Shown here: in pieces, positions 39,110 through 49,779 of the stretch
Position numbering within the stretch: the first letter of the stretch is position 1
Layout: every line of letters starts with the position of its first letter
Source: Molossus alvarezi
Taxonomy: Eukaryota; Chordata; Mammalia; Chiroptera; Molossidae
DNA length: 64,000 nucleotides
Assembly: GCA_037176705.1 (NCBI GenBank)
Contig: CM073889.1
Location: 52,879,596 to 52,943,595 of the forward strand
Direction of reading: 5' to 3'
Program-made: the position numbers and the translations under genes
The notes under the pieces: model-generated
Told to the model about the DNA's origin: nothing
Database searches by the model: none
Seen by the model: only the letters and a program-made list of their open reading frames with translations

Positions 39110-41044
39110 GTTATCCCCTTTTGTGTTCTGTGTTGGTAATGGTTTCCAAGATTGCACAGTTTTCTACAACATTTCTCAAGGCGATACTTGGAATAAGTAT
39201 GGTTTCTTCTGTAGCAGTTTGTTTCGCCTAATTCTTAGTCAGAACAGTGAACCAACCTAGGGTCTAGAATGAAATAATGGAAAGATTGATAACTACTGGT
39301 GTTACACATGTGCCATTCTTGAAACAAAGCAACTGAACACATCTAAAGTGATGTAGTTTAAACATTTGATGTGTACATCAAAGGAGAAATACATGAATGT
39401 GAAGACACTGACAATACCATGGGAGTTTCACATTGCACTTCTCTGTGAGTTAGAACAAGAGGAGGGTTCTGGAGAAAAGGCACTTGTACAGTTGACCTGG
39501 GTATCAATTTCAATTAGCTACCCACAAATTATGCCCGGTTGGCGCGGCATAGTTTGCATTGGAGAGTTATCCAGTGTTGCATGTAAATGCAGCTGACTGC
39601 CTTCTTTCCTATACGACAAGAAAGTCAATTTGTACGAGAAGAAGAGGTAACTTTTCAACATACTACTTTTCTTCCTTGGATATGAGTTGTTTGCCTGGAA
39701 GAGTCTACAAAGAATCTGGATACCAAATACAGGCTGCGCTGCAGAAATGAAACATTTTGGTTAGAGCAGTGTTCAGGTCGTGGAAATCTATACCCTATTC
39801 AGTTCTACACACATTCTCTCCATGCGTTACCAAATGAATCAGAGTCATGCCATGGATCCACGATACATTTCACTGTTTGTGCCGATTTCCACATTAACAT
39901 AAGGTGTAGATACCTGTTTTCTGCAGAGAATTGAATGTAAACCCTTGTCCTCAGTGTGAAATGCTGGAATTATCCCGTGGAAATGAATGATAACTCCAGA
40001 ACTTATGCTTAAAATACCCTGTGACAAATTCAACCTATTTCTTGATATCTGACAGAATCATCTCCATGATAACAAGGATTCCAAAGAGTTTCAGGCCTTT
40101 GAATAATGGTCCTGGATTCACATGTTTCAAGAGTATTTCCCAGAAGAACCTATGAAAATACAGTGGATAATCAAAGGTGTGCATCACTGGTGTTCTTTCT
40201 CTGCAGAATTATATAATTACATTCAGTTCAAGAGCAGCATGGAAACCTCAATATGGTGTAGTGGCAATTGGACTGTTCAGTGGCTCTCTGTCCTAAAAAC
40301 AGTGTTCCCATTGACTAACTTCTTCACACATGTCTAAATATGGTGAAGAAGATTCTTGGGCTATACCCACATCACAAAACATGGAACCAACACTGGTGTT
40401 CTGTTCTGCAGATTATGTGTTAGAACAGTTGAGGAAAGTATTGATTCAAGGTAATGTGGCAACCTAACGTTTGCCTATGCCCTTAGACATACTTCTCACC
40501 AGAGATCGTTTCTAGGAGCGTTTATACACACCAAACCGATTCCAAAAGAACTGTGTTAAAACTCTGCAGTTCAGTTGAGGAAACTCACTTCCATGAAGCC
40601 TAGAGAATGAGGCTTCTCCAACCATAAGCTGTTTTGGTTAAGTACCTAATTAATGTCTGTTTGTTAAGGTGTAATCACACGAAAACCTAGCAGTGCACGT
40701 TTCTTTCTCTAGTTCCCTACACACAATTACAAGACTTGCTGGTGCAGTCTCAGATATGCTGAATTATGGGCAAAACTCTGTGAGAGCCAGGTGCAACATT
40801 CATTGGTGGCATGTTTAAATTTGGGAAATTGAGTACCTTTGCAAGGAAAGTGTGTAGATACATGTTCTAGTAGGAAACTGATGGAATGATTGAATATTTC
40901 CATTTTGGGTCAGGAAATGCACAGATCTTGGCAAGAGTCATGTGAAACACTTGAATATAGACACTCTCCTCGTGGTGTGGAGAGATCCAGTCTTCTCCTA
41001 GAAAGAACAACTAGGACAGGGCACACTGATGTGTAGAATCAAAA
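39110..41044. repeat. Monomer 21 (type B2, 1,935 bp), isolated B copy among A copies
   Basis: B2 markers cacatgtc and gactaac inside an otherwise A-type stretch. First part shares acatcaaagg, gggagtttc and gcacttctc with 16; last part shares gttaaaactc, gagaatgagg and cctaattaatg with 10 and 12. It is a recombinant. Confidence 0.95.
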
Positions 41045-42977
41045 GTTATCCCCTTTTGTGTTCTGTGTTGGTAATGGTTTCCAAGATTGCACAGTTTTCT
41101 ACAACATTTCTCAAGGCGATACTTGGAATAAGTATGGTTTCTTCTGTAGCAGTTTGTTTCGCCTAATTCTTAGTCAGAACAGTGAAACAACCTAGGGTCT
41201 AGAATGAAATAATGGAAAGATTGATAACTACTGGTGTTACACATGTGCCATTCTTGAAACAAAGCAACTGAACACATCTAAAGTGATGTAGTTTAAACAT
41301 TTGATGTGTACATCCAAGGAGAAATACATGAATGTGAAGACACTGACAATACCATGGGTGTTTCACATTGCATTTCTCTGTGAGTTAGAACAAGAGGAGG
41401 GTTCTGGAGAAAAGGCACTTGTACAGTTGACCTGGGTATCAATTTTCAATAGCTACCCACAAATTATGCCCGGTTTGCGCGGCATAGTTTGCATTGGAGA
41501 GTTATCCAGTGTTGCATGTAAATGCAGCTGACTGCCTTCTTTCCTATACGACAAGAAAGTCAATTTGTACGAGAAGAAGAGGTAACTTTTCAACATACTA
41601 CTTTTCTTCCTTGGATATGAGTTGTTTGCCTGGAAGAGTCTACAAAGAATCTGGATACCAAATACAGGCTGCAATGCAGAAATGAAACATTTTGGTTAGA
41701 GCAGTGTTCAGGTCGTGGAAATCTATACCCTATTCAGTTCTACACACATTCTCTCCATGCGTTACCAAATGAATCAGAGTCATGCCATGGATCCACGATA
41801 CATTTCACTGTTTGTGCCAATTTCCACATTAACATAAGGTGTCGTTACCTGTTTTCTACAGAATTGAATGTAAACCCTTGTCCTGAGTGTGAAATGCTGG
41901 AATTATCCCGTGGAAATGAATGATAACTCCCGAACTCATGCTTAAAATACCCTGTGACAGATCCAACCTATTTCTTGATATCTGACAGAATCATCTCCAT
42001 TATAACAAGGATTCCAAAGAGTTTCAGGCCTTTGAATAATGGTCCTGGATTCACATGTTTCAAGAGTATTTCCCAGAAGAACCTATGAGAATACAGTGGA
42101 TAATCAAAGGTGTGCATCACTGGTGTTCTTTTTCTGCAGAATTATATAATTACATTCAGTTCAAGAGCAGCATGGAAACCTCAATATGGTGTAGTGGCAA
42201 TTGGACTGTTCAGTGGCTCTCTGTCCTAAAAACAGTGTTCCCATTGACTAACTTCTTCACATACTGTCTAAATATGGTGAAGAAGATTCTTGGGCTATAC
42301 CCACTTCACAAAACATGGAACCAACACTGGTGTTCTGTTCTGCAGATTATGTGTTAGAACAGTTGAGGAAAGTATTGATTCAAGGTAATGTGGCAACCTA
42401 ACGTTTGCCTATGCCCTTAGACATACTTCTCACCAGAGATCGTTTCTAGGAGCGTTTATACACACCAAACCGATTCCAAACGAACTGTGTTAGAACTCTG
42501 CAGTTCAGTTGAGGAAACTCACTTCCATGAAGCCTAGAGCGTGAGGCCTCTCCAACCATAAGCTGTTTTGGTTAAGTACCTAAGAAATGTCTGTTTGTTA
42601 AGGTGTAATCACACGAAAACCTAGCAGTGCACGTTTCTTTCTCTTGTTCCCTACACACAATTACAAGACTTGCTGGTGCAGTCTCAGATATCCTGAATTA
42701 TGGGCAAAACTCTGTGAGAGCCAGGGGCAACATTCATTGGTGGCATGTTTAAACTTGGGAAATTGAGTACCTTTGCAAGGAAAGTTGTAGATACATGTTC
42801 TAGTAGGAAACTGATGGAATGATTGAATATTTCCATTTTGGGTCAGGAAATGCACACATCTTGGCAAGAGTCATGTGAAACACTTGAATATAGACACTCT
42901 CCTCGTGGTGTGGAGAGATCCAGTCTTCTCCTGGAAAGAACAAGTAGGACAGGGCACACTGATGTGTAGAATCAAAA
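41045..42977. repeat. Monomer 22 (type A, 1,933 bp)
   Basis: Deletions in ttttctacagaattg (2 bp) and gaaagttgtag (1 bp) explain its length. Private: tgtcgttacc, gtcctgagtg and cctatgagaat. Confidence 0.95.
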
Positions 42978-43911
42978 GTTATCCCCTTTTGTGTTCTGTG
43001 TTGGTAATGGTTTCCAAGATTGCACAGTTTTCTACAACATTTCTCAAGGCGATACTTGGAATAAGTATGGTTTCTTCTGTAGCAGTTTGTTTCGCCTAAT
43101 TCTTAGTCAGAACAGTGAACCAACCTAGGGTCTAGAATGAAATAATGGAAAGATTGATAACTACTGGTGTTACACATGTGCCATTCTTGAAACAAAGCAA
43201 CTGAACACATCTAAAGTGATGTAGTTTAAACATTTGATGTGTACATCCAAGGAGAAATACATGAATGTGAAGACACTGACAATACCATGGGTGTTTCACA
43301 TTGCATTTCTCTGTGAGTTAGAACAAGAGGAGGGTTCTGGAGAAAAGGCACTTGTACAGTTGACCTGGTTATCAATTTCTATTAGCTACCCACAAATTAT
43401 GCCCGGTTTGCGCGGCATAATTTGCATTGGAGAGTTATCCAGTGTTGCATGTAAATGCAGCTGACTGCCTTCTTTCCTATACGACAAGAAAGTCAATTTG
43501 TACGAGAAGAAGAGGTAACTTTTCAACATACTACTTTTCTTCCTTGGATATGAGTTGTTTGACTGGAAGAGTCTACAAAGCATCTCGATACCAAATACAG
43601 GCTGCGCTGCAGAAATGAAACATTTTGGTTCGAGCAGTGTTCAGGTCGTGGAAATCTATACCCTATTCAGTTCTACACACATTCTCTCCATGCGTTACCA
43701 AATGAATCAGAGTCATGCCATGGATCCACGATACATTTCACTGTTTGTGCCGATTTCCACATTAACATAAGGTGTAGATACCTGTTTTCTGCAGAGAATT
43801 GAATGTAAACCCTTGTCCTCAGTGTGAAATGCTGGAATTATCCCGTGGAAATGAATGATAACTCCCGAACTTATGCTTAAAATACCCTGTGACAAATTCA
43901 ACCTATTTCTT
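42978..43911. repeat. Monomer 23, left part, split by the full-length L1
   Basis: Normal monomer up to acctatttctt, where the L1 begins; the right part resumes at 49780. Without the L1 and one target-site copy the monomer is 1,936 bp. Private: cctggttatc, gcataatttg and tttgactgg. Confidence 0.95.
43899..43911. repeat. Left target-site duplication of the full-length L1
   Basis: caacctatttctt matches 49767-49779 exactly over 13 bp (12 bp if the first C is chance). The first-strand nick on the plus strand would be at ctatttctt/gatatc, a variant of the L1 endonuclease preference TTTT/AA. Confidence 0.93.
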
Positions 43912-43967
43912 TTTTTTATTTTTTTTATTTTTTATTTTTTTTATTTATTTTTTTATTTTTTATTTTT
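43912..43967 (-). repeat. A-rich tail of the L1 with regular T interruptions
   Basis: On the element strand this is runs of three to eight A separated by single T's. It is an interrupted tail rather than a pure poly(A), and behaves as a microsatellite-like tract directly next to the left target-site duplication. Confidence 0.9.
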
Positions 43968-44192
43968 GCTACAGATATTTTACCTTTTTACCCCATTGGC
44001 ACCCCCACCCTACCCCCCCTCCACCCTTTCCCCGGCTTAGTTGTCCATGTCCATTGGTCATGCATACATGCATATAAGTTCTGTGGTTTATCTTCCCACC
44101 CCCCACCCCCCATCCCCTCTTCTGAGGGATGTCAGTCTGTGCCCTACTTCCATGTGTCTGGGTCTACTGTATTCCTCGGACTGTTATGTTCA
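43968..44192 (-). other. L1 3' UTR
   Basis: Non-coding sequence between the ORF2 stop and the A-rich tail. It contains two G-rich tracts on the element strand (44095-44117 and 44000-44034). Part of the stretch before the tail (catggacaac on the element strand) is recognisably shared with the 3' UTR of the other L1, so the two are related subfamilies. Confidence 0.85.
44095..44117 (-). other. G-quadruplex candidate in L1 3' UTR
   Basis: On the element strand the G-runs are four, six, six and three long, with loops of AT, T and T. Four runs with one- to two-base loops are a strong sequence match for an intramolecular G-quadruplex. Folding is inferred. Confidence 0.75.
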
Positions 44193-47100
44193 TTATATTC
44201 CGTATATAAGTGAGATCATGTGGTATTTGTCTTTTTCTGCTTGGCTTCTTTCACTTAGGATAATACTTTCCAGGTCCCTCCATGTCGTCTCAAAGGATAA
44301 GAGATCTTTCTTTCTTACCGCTGCATAGTACTCCATTGTGTATATGTACCACAGCTTTTTTATCCATTCGTCTACTGGTGGACACTTGGGCTGTTTCCAG
44401 ATCTTAGCTATTGTAAATAGTGCTGCTATGAACATGGGGGTACATATATTCTTCCTGATTGGTGTTTCAGGCTTCTTAGGGTATATTCCCAGCAGTGGGA
44501 TCACTGGGTCAAATGGAAGTTCAATTTTTAATTTTTTGAGGTAGCACCATATTGTTTTCCATAGCGGCTGCACCAGTCTGCATTCCCACCAGCAGTGTAT
44601 TAGAGTCCCCTTTTCTCCACACCCTCGCCAACACTTGTTGTTTGATGATTTGTTGATGGCGGCCATTCTGACAGGTGTGAGGTGATACCTCATTGTTGTT
44701 TTAATTTGCATCTCTCTGATGATTAGTGATGTTGAGCAATTCTTCATATGTCTTTTGGCCATTTGTATGTCCTGTTTGGAGAGGTGTCTATTCAGCTCCT
44801 CTGCCCATTTTTTAATTGGGTTCTTTGTCTTCCTTTTGTGGAGTTGTATGAGCACTCTATATATACTGGAAATTAACCCCTTATCTGATACATCATTGGC
44901 AATGATGTTCTCCCATACAGTGGGTTGCCTTTCCATTTTGATGATTGTTTCTTTTGCTGTGCAGAAGCTTTTTAGTTTGATGTAGTCCCATGTGTTCATT
45001 TTCTCCTTTATTTCTGTTGCCTTCGGTGATGTATCAGTGAAAATTCTGCTCCGTATGATGTCCGAAATTTTGTTGCCTACATTTTCTTCTAGAATTTTTA
45101 TGGATTCACGGGTCACATTTAAGTCTTTTATCCATTTTGAGTTTATTTTTGTGTATGGTGTAAGTTGATGGTCTAGTTTCATTTTTTTGCATGTAGCTGT
45201 CCAATTTTCCCAACACCATTTATTAAAGAGGCTGTCTTTACTCCACTGTATGCTCTTGCCACCTTTGTCAAATATTAATTGAGCGTATTGCCTTGGGTCC
45301 ATTTCTGGGTTTTCAGTTCTGTTCCACTGGTCTATATGCCTGTTCTTGTGCCAGTACCAGGCTGTTTTGGTTACAGTCGCTTTGTAGTATAACCTGAAAT
45401 CTGGTATTGTGATCCCACCTACTTTGTTCTTCTTTTTCAAGATTGCTGTGGCTATTCGGGGTCTTTTTTGGTTCCATATGAACTTTTGAAGTATTTGTTC
45501 TAGTTCTATGAAATATGTCGTTGGTACTTTGATGGGGATTGCATTGAATCTATAGATTGCTTTGGGTAGTATGGACATTTTAATGATGTTAATTCTTCCA
45601 ATCCATGAACAGGGTATGTGCTTCCACTTTTTTATATCTTCCTCTATTTCTTTTTTCAATGACCTGTAGTTTTCTGCAAATAGGTCCTTTACTTCTTTGG
45701 TTAAGTTTATTCCTAGGTATCGTAATTTCTTTGGAGCGATGGTAAATGGGATTGTTTTTTCAGTTTCTCTTTCTGTGAGTTCATCATTGATGTACAAGAA
45801 TGCCGTCGATTTCTTGACGTTAATTTTGTATCCTGCTACTTTGCCAAATTCATTTATTAAGTCTAATATATTTTTGATGGATTCTTTAGGGTTTTCTATG
45901 TACAATATCATGTCATCTGCAAATAATGACAGTTTCACTTCCTCCTTTCCAATTTGGATCCCTTTTATTTTTTTTTCATGTCTGATTGCTGTGGCTAAGA
46001 CTTCCAGTACAATGTTAAATAAGAGTGGCGAAAGTGGACATCCCTGTCTTGTTCCTGTTCTTAATGGAAATGTTTTTAGTTTCTGTCCATTGAGTATGAT
46101 GTTGGCTGTAGGTCTTTCATATATGGCCTTTATTATGTCGAGATATGATCCCTCTATTCCCACATTGCTGAGCGTTTTTATCAGAAATGGATGCTGGATT
46201 TTGTCGAATGCTTTTTCAGCATCTATTGATATGATCATGTGGTTTTTATTCTTCATTTTGTTTATGTGGTGTATCACATTTATTGATTTGCGAATATTGT
46301 ACCAGCCTTGCATCCCTGGAATGAATCCCACTTGGTCATGGTGAATAATTTTTTTGATGTATTTCTGGATCCGATTTGCTAATATTTTGTTCAGGATTTT
46401 GGCGTCTATGTTCATCAGGGATATTGGCCTGTAGTTTTCTTTCTTCGTAGTGTCTTTTTCTGGTTTTGGAATTAGAATTATGCTGGCCTCATAGAATGTG
46501 TTTGGAAGTCTTCCTTCTTCTTGAATTTTTTGAAATAGTTTGAGGAGAATGGGTGTTAGTTCTTTTTGGAATGTTCGGTAAAACTCCCCCGTGAAGCCAT
46601 CTGGGCCTGGGCTTTTGTTTGCTGGAAGAGTCTTGATTACCTCTTCAATTTCCTTGGTTGTTATTGGTCTGTTCAAGTTTTCTATCTCTTCCGGGAATAG
46701 TTTTGGGAGACTGTGTGTTTCTAGAAATTTGTCCATTTCGCTTAGATTGTCGAATTTGTTGCCATATAGTTGTTCATAGTAGTTGTTAACGATCTTTTGT
46801 ATTTCCGTGGTGTTGGTTGTTACTTCTCCTCTTTCATTTCTAATTTTGTGTATTTGGGTTCTCTCTCTTTGTTTCTTGGTGAGTCTAGCTAAGGGTCCAT
46901 CAATCTTGTTTATCTTTTCGAAAAAACAGCTCTTTGTTTCATTGATCCTTTGAATTGTTTTTTTGGTCTCTATGTCATTTATTTCTGCTCTGATCTTTAC
47001 TATTTCCTTCCTTCTACTTGCTCTGGGGTTTTCTTTTTGTTTGCTTTCTAATTCTTTAAGTTGTGAGGTTAGACAGTCAATTAGAAATTTTTCTTGTTTT

Positions 47101-48017
47101 TTGAGGTAGGCCTGTAGTGCTATGAACTTCCCTCTCAGAACTGCTTTCGCTGCATCCCATAGATTTTGTGTTGTTGTGTGTTCATTTTCATTGGTTTCCA
47201 GGAAGTTTTTAATTTCTTCCTTGATCTCCTCGGTGACCCATTCATTGTTTAAAAACATGCTATTTAGCCTCCATGTGTTGAAATGTCTTTGCATGTTCTT
47301 GTTGCAATTGATTTCTAGTTTCATGCCACTGTGATCTGAGAAGATGCTTGATATGATTTCAATCTTCTTGAACTTGTAGAGATTTAGTTTGTGTCCTATC
47401 ATGTGGTCTATCTTTGAGAATGTCCCATGTGAACTTGAGGAGAATGTGTATTCTGTAGTTTTGGGGTGTAATTCTCTGTAGATATCTATTAAATCCATTT
47501 GGTCTAGTGCTTCATTTAGAGTCTCTATTTCCTTGCTAATTTTTTGCCTAGAGGATCTATCTAGTGCTGTCAACGGGGTGTTGAAGTCCCCTGCTATGAT
47601 TGTATTGTTGTCGATTTCTCCTTGGAAGTCCTCCAGAAGATTTTTAATATATTTTGGTGCTCCTATATTGGGTGCATATATGTTTATCAAAGTTATATCT
47701 TCCTGTTGGATAGATCCTTTCAATATTATGTAGTGGCCGTCTTTGTCTCTAGTTATGGTCTTCATTTTGAAATCTATTTTATCAGATATGAGAATTGCTA
47801 CCCCAGCTTTTTTTTGCTTTCCATTTGCTTGGAAAATTTTTTTCCATCCCTTCACTTTCAACCTATGTGAGTCTTTTGTTGAGAGGTGGGTCTCTTGCAA
47901 ACAACATATAGATGAGTCATGCTTTCTTATCCAATCAGCTACTCTGTGTCTCTTTATGGGAGCATTCAATCCATTTACGTTTAAGGTGATTATTGATATG
48001 TACTTATTTATTGCCAT
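44193..48017 (-). CDS. ORF2: L1 ORF2 protein: endonuclease and reverse transcriptase
   Basis: This 1,274-residue protein nicks genomic DNA and copies L1 RNA into the nick by target-primed reverse transcription. The N-terminal APE-like endonuclease spans roughly residues 1-235: N13 (LNVNGLN), E42 (QETHLS), D144 and N146 (GDFNTPL), KIDH near 204 and SDHS near 229 are all present. The reverse transcriptase follows, with [34 protein letters not shown] and the catalytic FADDM near residue 700. A C-terminal cysteine-rich segment ([10 protein letters not shown] then HCWWEC) lies near 1125-1145. The length is what full-length mammalian ORF2 should be, and there is no stop or frameshift. The start ATG lies 45 bp after the ORF1 stop, as expected for the bicistronic L1 RNA, where ORF2 is translated by reinitiation. 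All catalytic residues I can place are intact, so it is probably functional. Confidence 0.96.
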   Translation of the reverse strand: MAINKYISIITLNVNGLNAPIKRHRVADWIRKHDSSICCLQETHLSTKDSHRLKVKGWKKIFQANGKQKKAGVAILISDKIDFKMKTITRDKDGHYIILKGSIQQEDITLINIYAPNIGAPKYIKNLLEDFQGEIDNNTIIAGDFNTPLTALDRSSRQKISKEIETLNEALDQMDLIDIYRELHPKTTEYTFSSSSHGTFSKIDHMIGHKLNLYKFKKIEIISSIFSDHSGMKLEINCNKNMQRHFNTWRLNSMFLNNEWVTEEIKEEIKNFLETNENEHTTTQNLWDAAKAVLRGKFIALQAYLKKQEKFLIDCLTSQLKELESKQKENPRASRRKEIVKIRAEINDIETKKTIQRINETKSCFFEKINKIDGPLARLTKKQRERTQIHKIRNERGEVTTNTTEIQKIVNNYYEQLYGNKFDNLSEMDKFLETHSLPKLFPEEIENLNRPITTKEIEEVIKTLPANKSPGPDGFTGEFYRTFQKELTPILLKLFQKIQEEGRLPNTFYEASIILIPKPEKDTTKKENYRPISLMNIDAKILNKILANRIQKYIKKIIHHDQVGFIPGMQGWYNIRKSINVIHHINKMKNKNHMIISIDAEKAFDKIQHPFLIKTLSNVGIEGSYLDIIKAIYERPTANIILNGQKLKTFPLRTGTRQGCPLSPLLFNIVLEVLATAIRHEKKIKGIQIGKEEVKLSLFADDMILYIENPKESIKNILDLINEFGKVAGYKINVKKSTAFLYINDELTERETEKTIPFTIAPKKLRYLGINLTKEVKDLFAENYRSLKKEIEEDIKKWKHIPCSWIGRINIIKMSILPKAIYRFNAIPIKVPTTYFIELEQILQKFIWNQKRPRIATAILKKKNKVGGITIPDFRLYYKATVTKTAWYWHKNRHIDQWNRTENPEMDPRQYAQLIFDKGGKSIQWSKDSLFNKWCWENWTATCKKMKLDHQLTPYTKINSKWIKDLNVTRESIKILEENVGNKISDIIRSRIFTDTSPKATEIKEKMNTWDYIKLKSFCTAKETIIKMERQPTVWENIIANDVSDKGLISSIYRVLIQLHKRKTKNPIKKWAEELNRHLSKQDIQMAKRHMKNCSTSLIIREMQIKTTMRYHLTPVRMAAINKSSNNKCWRGCGEKGTLIHCWWECRLVQPLWKTIWCYLKKLKIELPFDPVIPLLGIYPKKPETPIRKNICTPMFIAALFTIAKIWKQPKCPPVDEWIKKLWYIYTMEYYAAVRKKDLLSFETTWRDLESIILSERSQAEKDKYHMISLIYGI

Positions 48018-48062
48018 TTTTGTTTAGTGTGGTTCTATTTTTCTTCCCACTTCTCCTGCTAA

Positions 48063-48956
48063 TTACAGCAGTCCTTTTAACATTTCTTGCAGTGCTGGTT
48101 TGGTGCTAATGTAGTCCCTTAGCTTTTTTTTGTCTGGGAAGCTCTTTATTTGATCTTCTATTTTGAATGATAGCCTTGCTGGGTAGAGTAGTCTTGGATT
48201 CAGATTCTTGTTTTTCATGACTTTGATTACTTCATGCCATTCTCTTCTGGCCTGTAGTGTTTCTTGTGAGAAGTCAGCTGAGAGCCTTATGGGGTTCCCT
48301 TTGTAGGTAACCTGTTGCTTTTCTCTTGCTGCTTTTAGGATTCTCTCTTTGTCTTTAATTTGTGGCATTTTAATTACTATGTGTCTTGGTGTGGGCCTGT
48401 TTGGGTTCTTCTTACTTGGGACTCTCTGTGCTTCTTGAACTTGAATGCCTTCTTCCTTCACCAAATTAGGGAAGTTTTCTCTCACTATTTTTTTGAATAT
48501 ATTCTCTATCCCTTGCTCCTTTTCTTCTTCTTCGGGGACTCCTATGATGCGAATATTATTACGTTTCCAGTTGTCCCACAATTCTCTTAAGCTGTCTTCC
48601 TGTTTTTTAATAGTTTTTTCCTTTTGTTTTTCTGATTGGTTGATTTTTTCTACCCTGTCTTCTAATTCACTGATCCGGTCCTCAGCTTCCCCTACTCTGC
48701 TTTTTAAACCTTCCAATGTGTTTTTCATTTCGGATATGTCATTTTTTATCTCTTCTTGTTGGTTTTTAATTTCCATTTGGCTTATTTTCAGTGTCTCTAT
48801 GTCCTTACTCATGCTGTTCAGCTTCCTCAAGATCATGGCTCTGAATTCTAGCTCTGTTAACATGCCTAATTGCTCCATATTGATCTCATCTTCGGTGGAG
48901 GTGTCTTGCTCTTTCATTTGGCTTCTGTTTCTGTGTTTCACCATTTTGGCTATCAC
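48063..48956 (-). CDS. ORF1: L1 ORF1 protein: RNA-binding trimeric chaperone
   Basis: This 297-residue protein coats L1 RNA and forms the ribonucleoprotein with ORF2 protein in the cytoplasm. A short basic N-terminus (KMVKHRNRS) leads into a heptad-rich coiled coil at about residues 40-125 (SEMKNTLEGLKSRVGEAEDR). An RRM-like domain follows at about 132-217, with IRIIGV at 135-140 and RHIVIKM at 191-197. The C-terminal domain is at about 222-292 and contains LQARREW at 234-240, the conserved family signature. It ends EMLKGLL, shorter at the C-terminus than the human protein. A second Met at residue 5 is an alternative start. It is the first cistron of the element and is uninterrupted. Confidence 0.95.
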   Translation of the reverse strand: MIAKMVKHRNRSQMKEQDTSTEDEINMEQLGMLTELEFRAMILRKLNSMSKDIETLKISQMEIKNQQEEIKNDISEMKNTLEGLKSRVGEAEDRISELEDRVEKINQSEKQKEKTIKKQEDSLRELWDNWKRNNIRIIGVPEEEEKEQGIENIFKKIVRENFPNLVKEEGIQVQEAQRVPSKKNPNRPTPRHIVIKMPQIKDKERILKAAREKQQVTYKGNPIRLSADFSQETLQARREWHEVIKVMKNKNLNPRLLYPARLSFKIEDQIKSFPDKKKLRDYISTKPALQEMLKGLL

Positions 48957-49766
48957 TGTGGGCTTTGGAGCCTGTCAAGTTCTCCCTGTGGGTGTTGGTG
49001 TTCTGCTATTTGTGGCTCCCTCTCCTGTGTTTAGATGAGCGAGGGAAGACCCACGTTGAACACCTCTGTCAAGTCTTACTTTCCTGGTTAAAGTTGCCAG
49101 TCCAGGAAAGGTACTGTTATCCTCTAGCGTTTTGCCTGGATGCTAGCAGTCTAGGTTAATTGATGAGTTTTGGGTTGTCAGTTGATTGAAAAACTCCCTC
49201 TGGTGCTCAGCCAAGGGGCTTTCACGAGGGTGGGGCAGATGCTGGTTGTTAGTGAGCCTCAATTAGCACTTCAATGGCCCACAGGGTGGGGTTGGATCTC
49301 TGAGGGAGGGGCTGCTGCCTCTCCTCAGAGCCCTGGGAAGGAGCAATGTGGCCACCGTCCTGGGTGGCAGCTACTCAGCCAAAGCTCTGAGCGCCCTCCA
49401 AACCCCGAGTGTCCCGACACAGTTCCAGTCCAGTCTGCCCTCCCTCTGCCGGAGCCCAAGGTGAGTGGCTGTGGCTGTTTCAGACTCTGTCCCGGCTGCG
49501 CTGTGGAGCCGCCTGGGAGTGTAACCCGCGGGCGCCGCTCCCAGCTGAGGCCGCTGCTGAGCTGCCGACCGTGGGCTCCCAGCCCCCGTCTCGCGCCTTT
49601 GCAAGCCTACCGGGATGGAGTCCGTGTCCCTCGTTGTATGGTCCTCCAAGCTGCTTTTCTGTTGCTTTTTCCCGTCGATTTGTCTGTGTTATAGTTGTAA
49701 TTCCAGTTTGGTTCTGGGAGACAGTCTGTGTAGCTCCGTTCACTCCGCCGCCATTTTATTTTCTCC
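48957..49766 (-). promoter_or_regulatory. L1 5' UTR with internal promoter
   Basis: About 810 bp precede ORF1. The part at roughly 49330-49660 is visibly GC- and CpG-rich compared with the AT-rich satellite around it. L1 5' UTRs carry an internal RNA polymerase II promoter, so the element can bring its own transcription start. Open frames of 87-92 codons on the sense strand (49371-49743) look incidental. Confidence 0.85.
49747..49757 (-). promoter_or_regulatory. YY1-like binding site at the L1 5' end
   Basis: aaaatggcggc on the element strand lies about 10-20 bases from the element start. A YY1 site at the same place sets the start position in human L1, and ATGGCGGC is the YY1 core. Assignment is by motif and position. 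Confidence 0.75.
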
Positions 49767-49779
49767 CAACCTATTTCTT
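49767..49779. repeat. Right target-site duplication of the full-length L1
   Basis: caacctatttctt, identical to 43899-43911; satellite sequence continues directly after it as gatatctgacag. Confidence 0.93.

Larger units (their letters stand above)
43912..49766 (-). mobile_element. L1: Full-length L1 retrotransposon with both ORFs open
   Basis: The element is about 5,855 bp and reads right to left: 5' UTR (49766-48957), ORF1, a 45-bp spacer, ORF2, 3' UTR and an A-rich tail. It starts with a YY1-like motif near +10, has no visible truncation or inversion, and is flanked by perfect 13-bp target-site duplications. Both reading frames are uninterrupted and full-length for the family. These traits mark a young insertion that may encode active machinery; activity itself cannot be read from the sequence. 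Confidence 0.96.

Noticed and set aside
45697..46344. Plus-strand frame of 215 aa rich in hydrophobic residues
   Set aside because: It is the antisense shadow of the L1 ORF2 reverse transcriptase region; the 197-aa plus frame at 48445-49038 is likewise the shadow of ORF1.
49371..49743. Minus-strand frames of 87 and 92 aa in the L1 5' UTR
   Set aside because: Sense-strand upstream frames in GC-rich sequence, no recognisable domain; likely chance. An ORF0-like peptide cannot be claimed, since the primate ORF0 is antisense.
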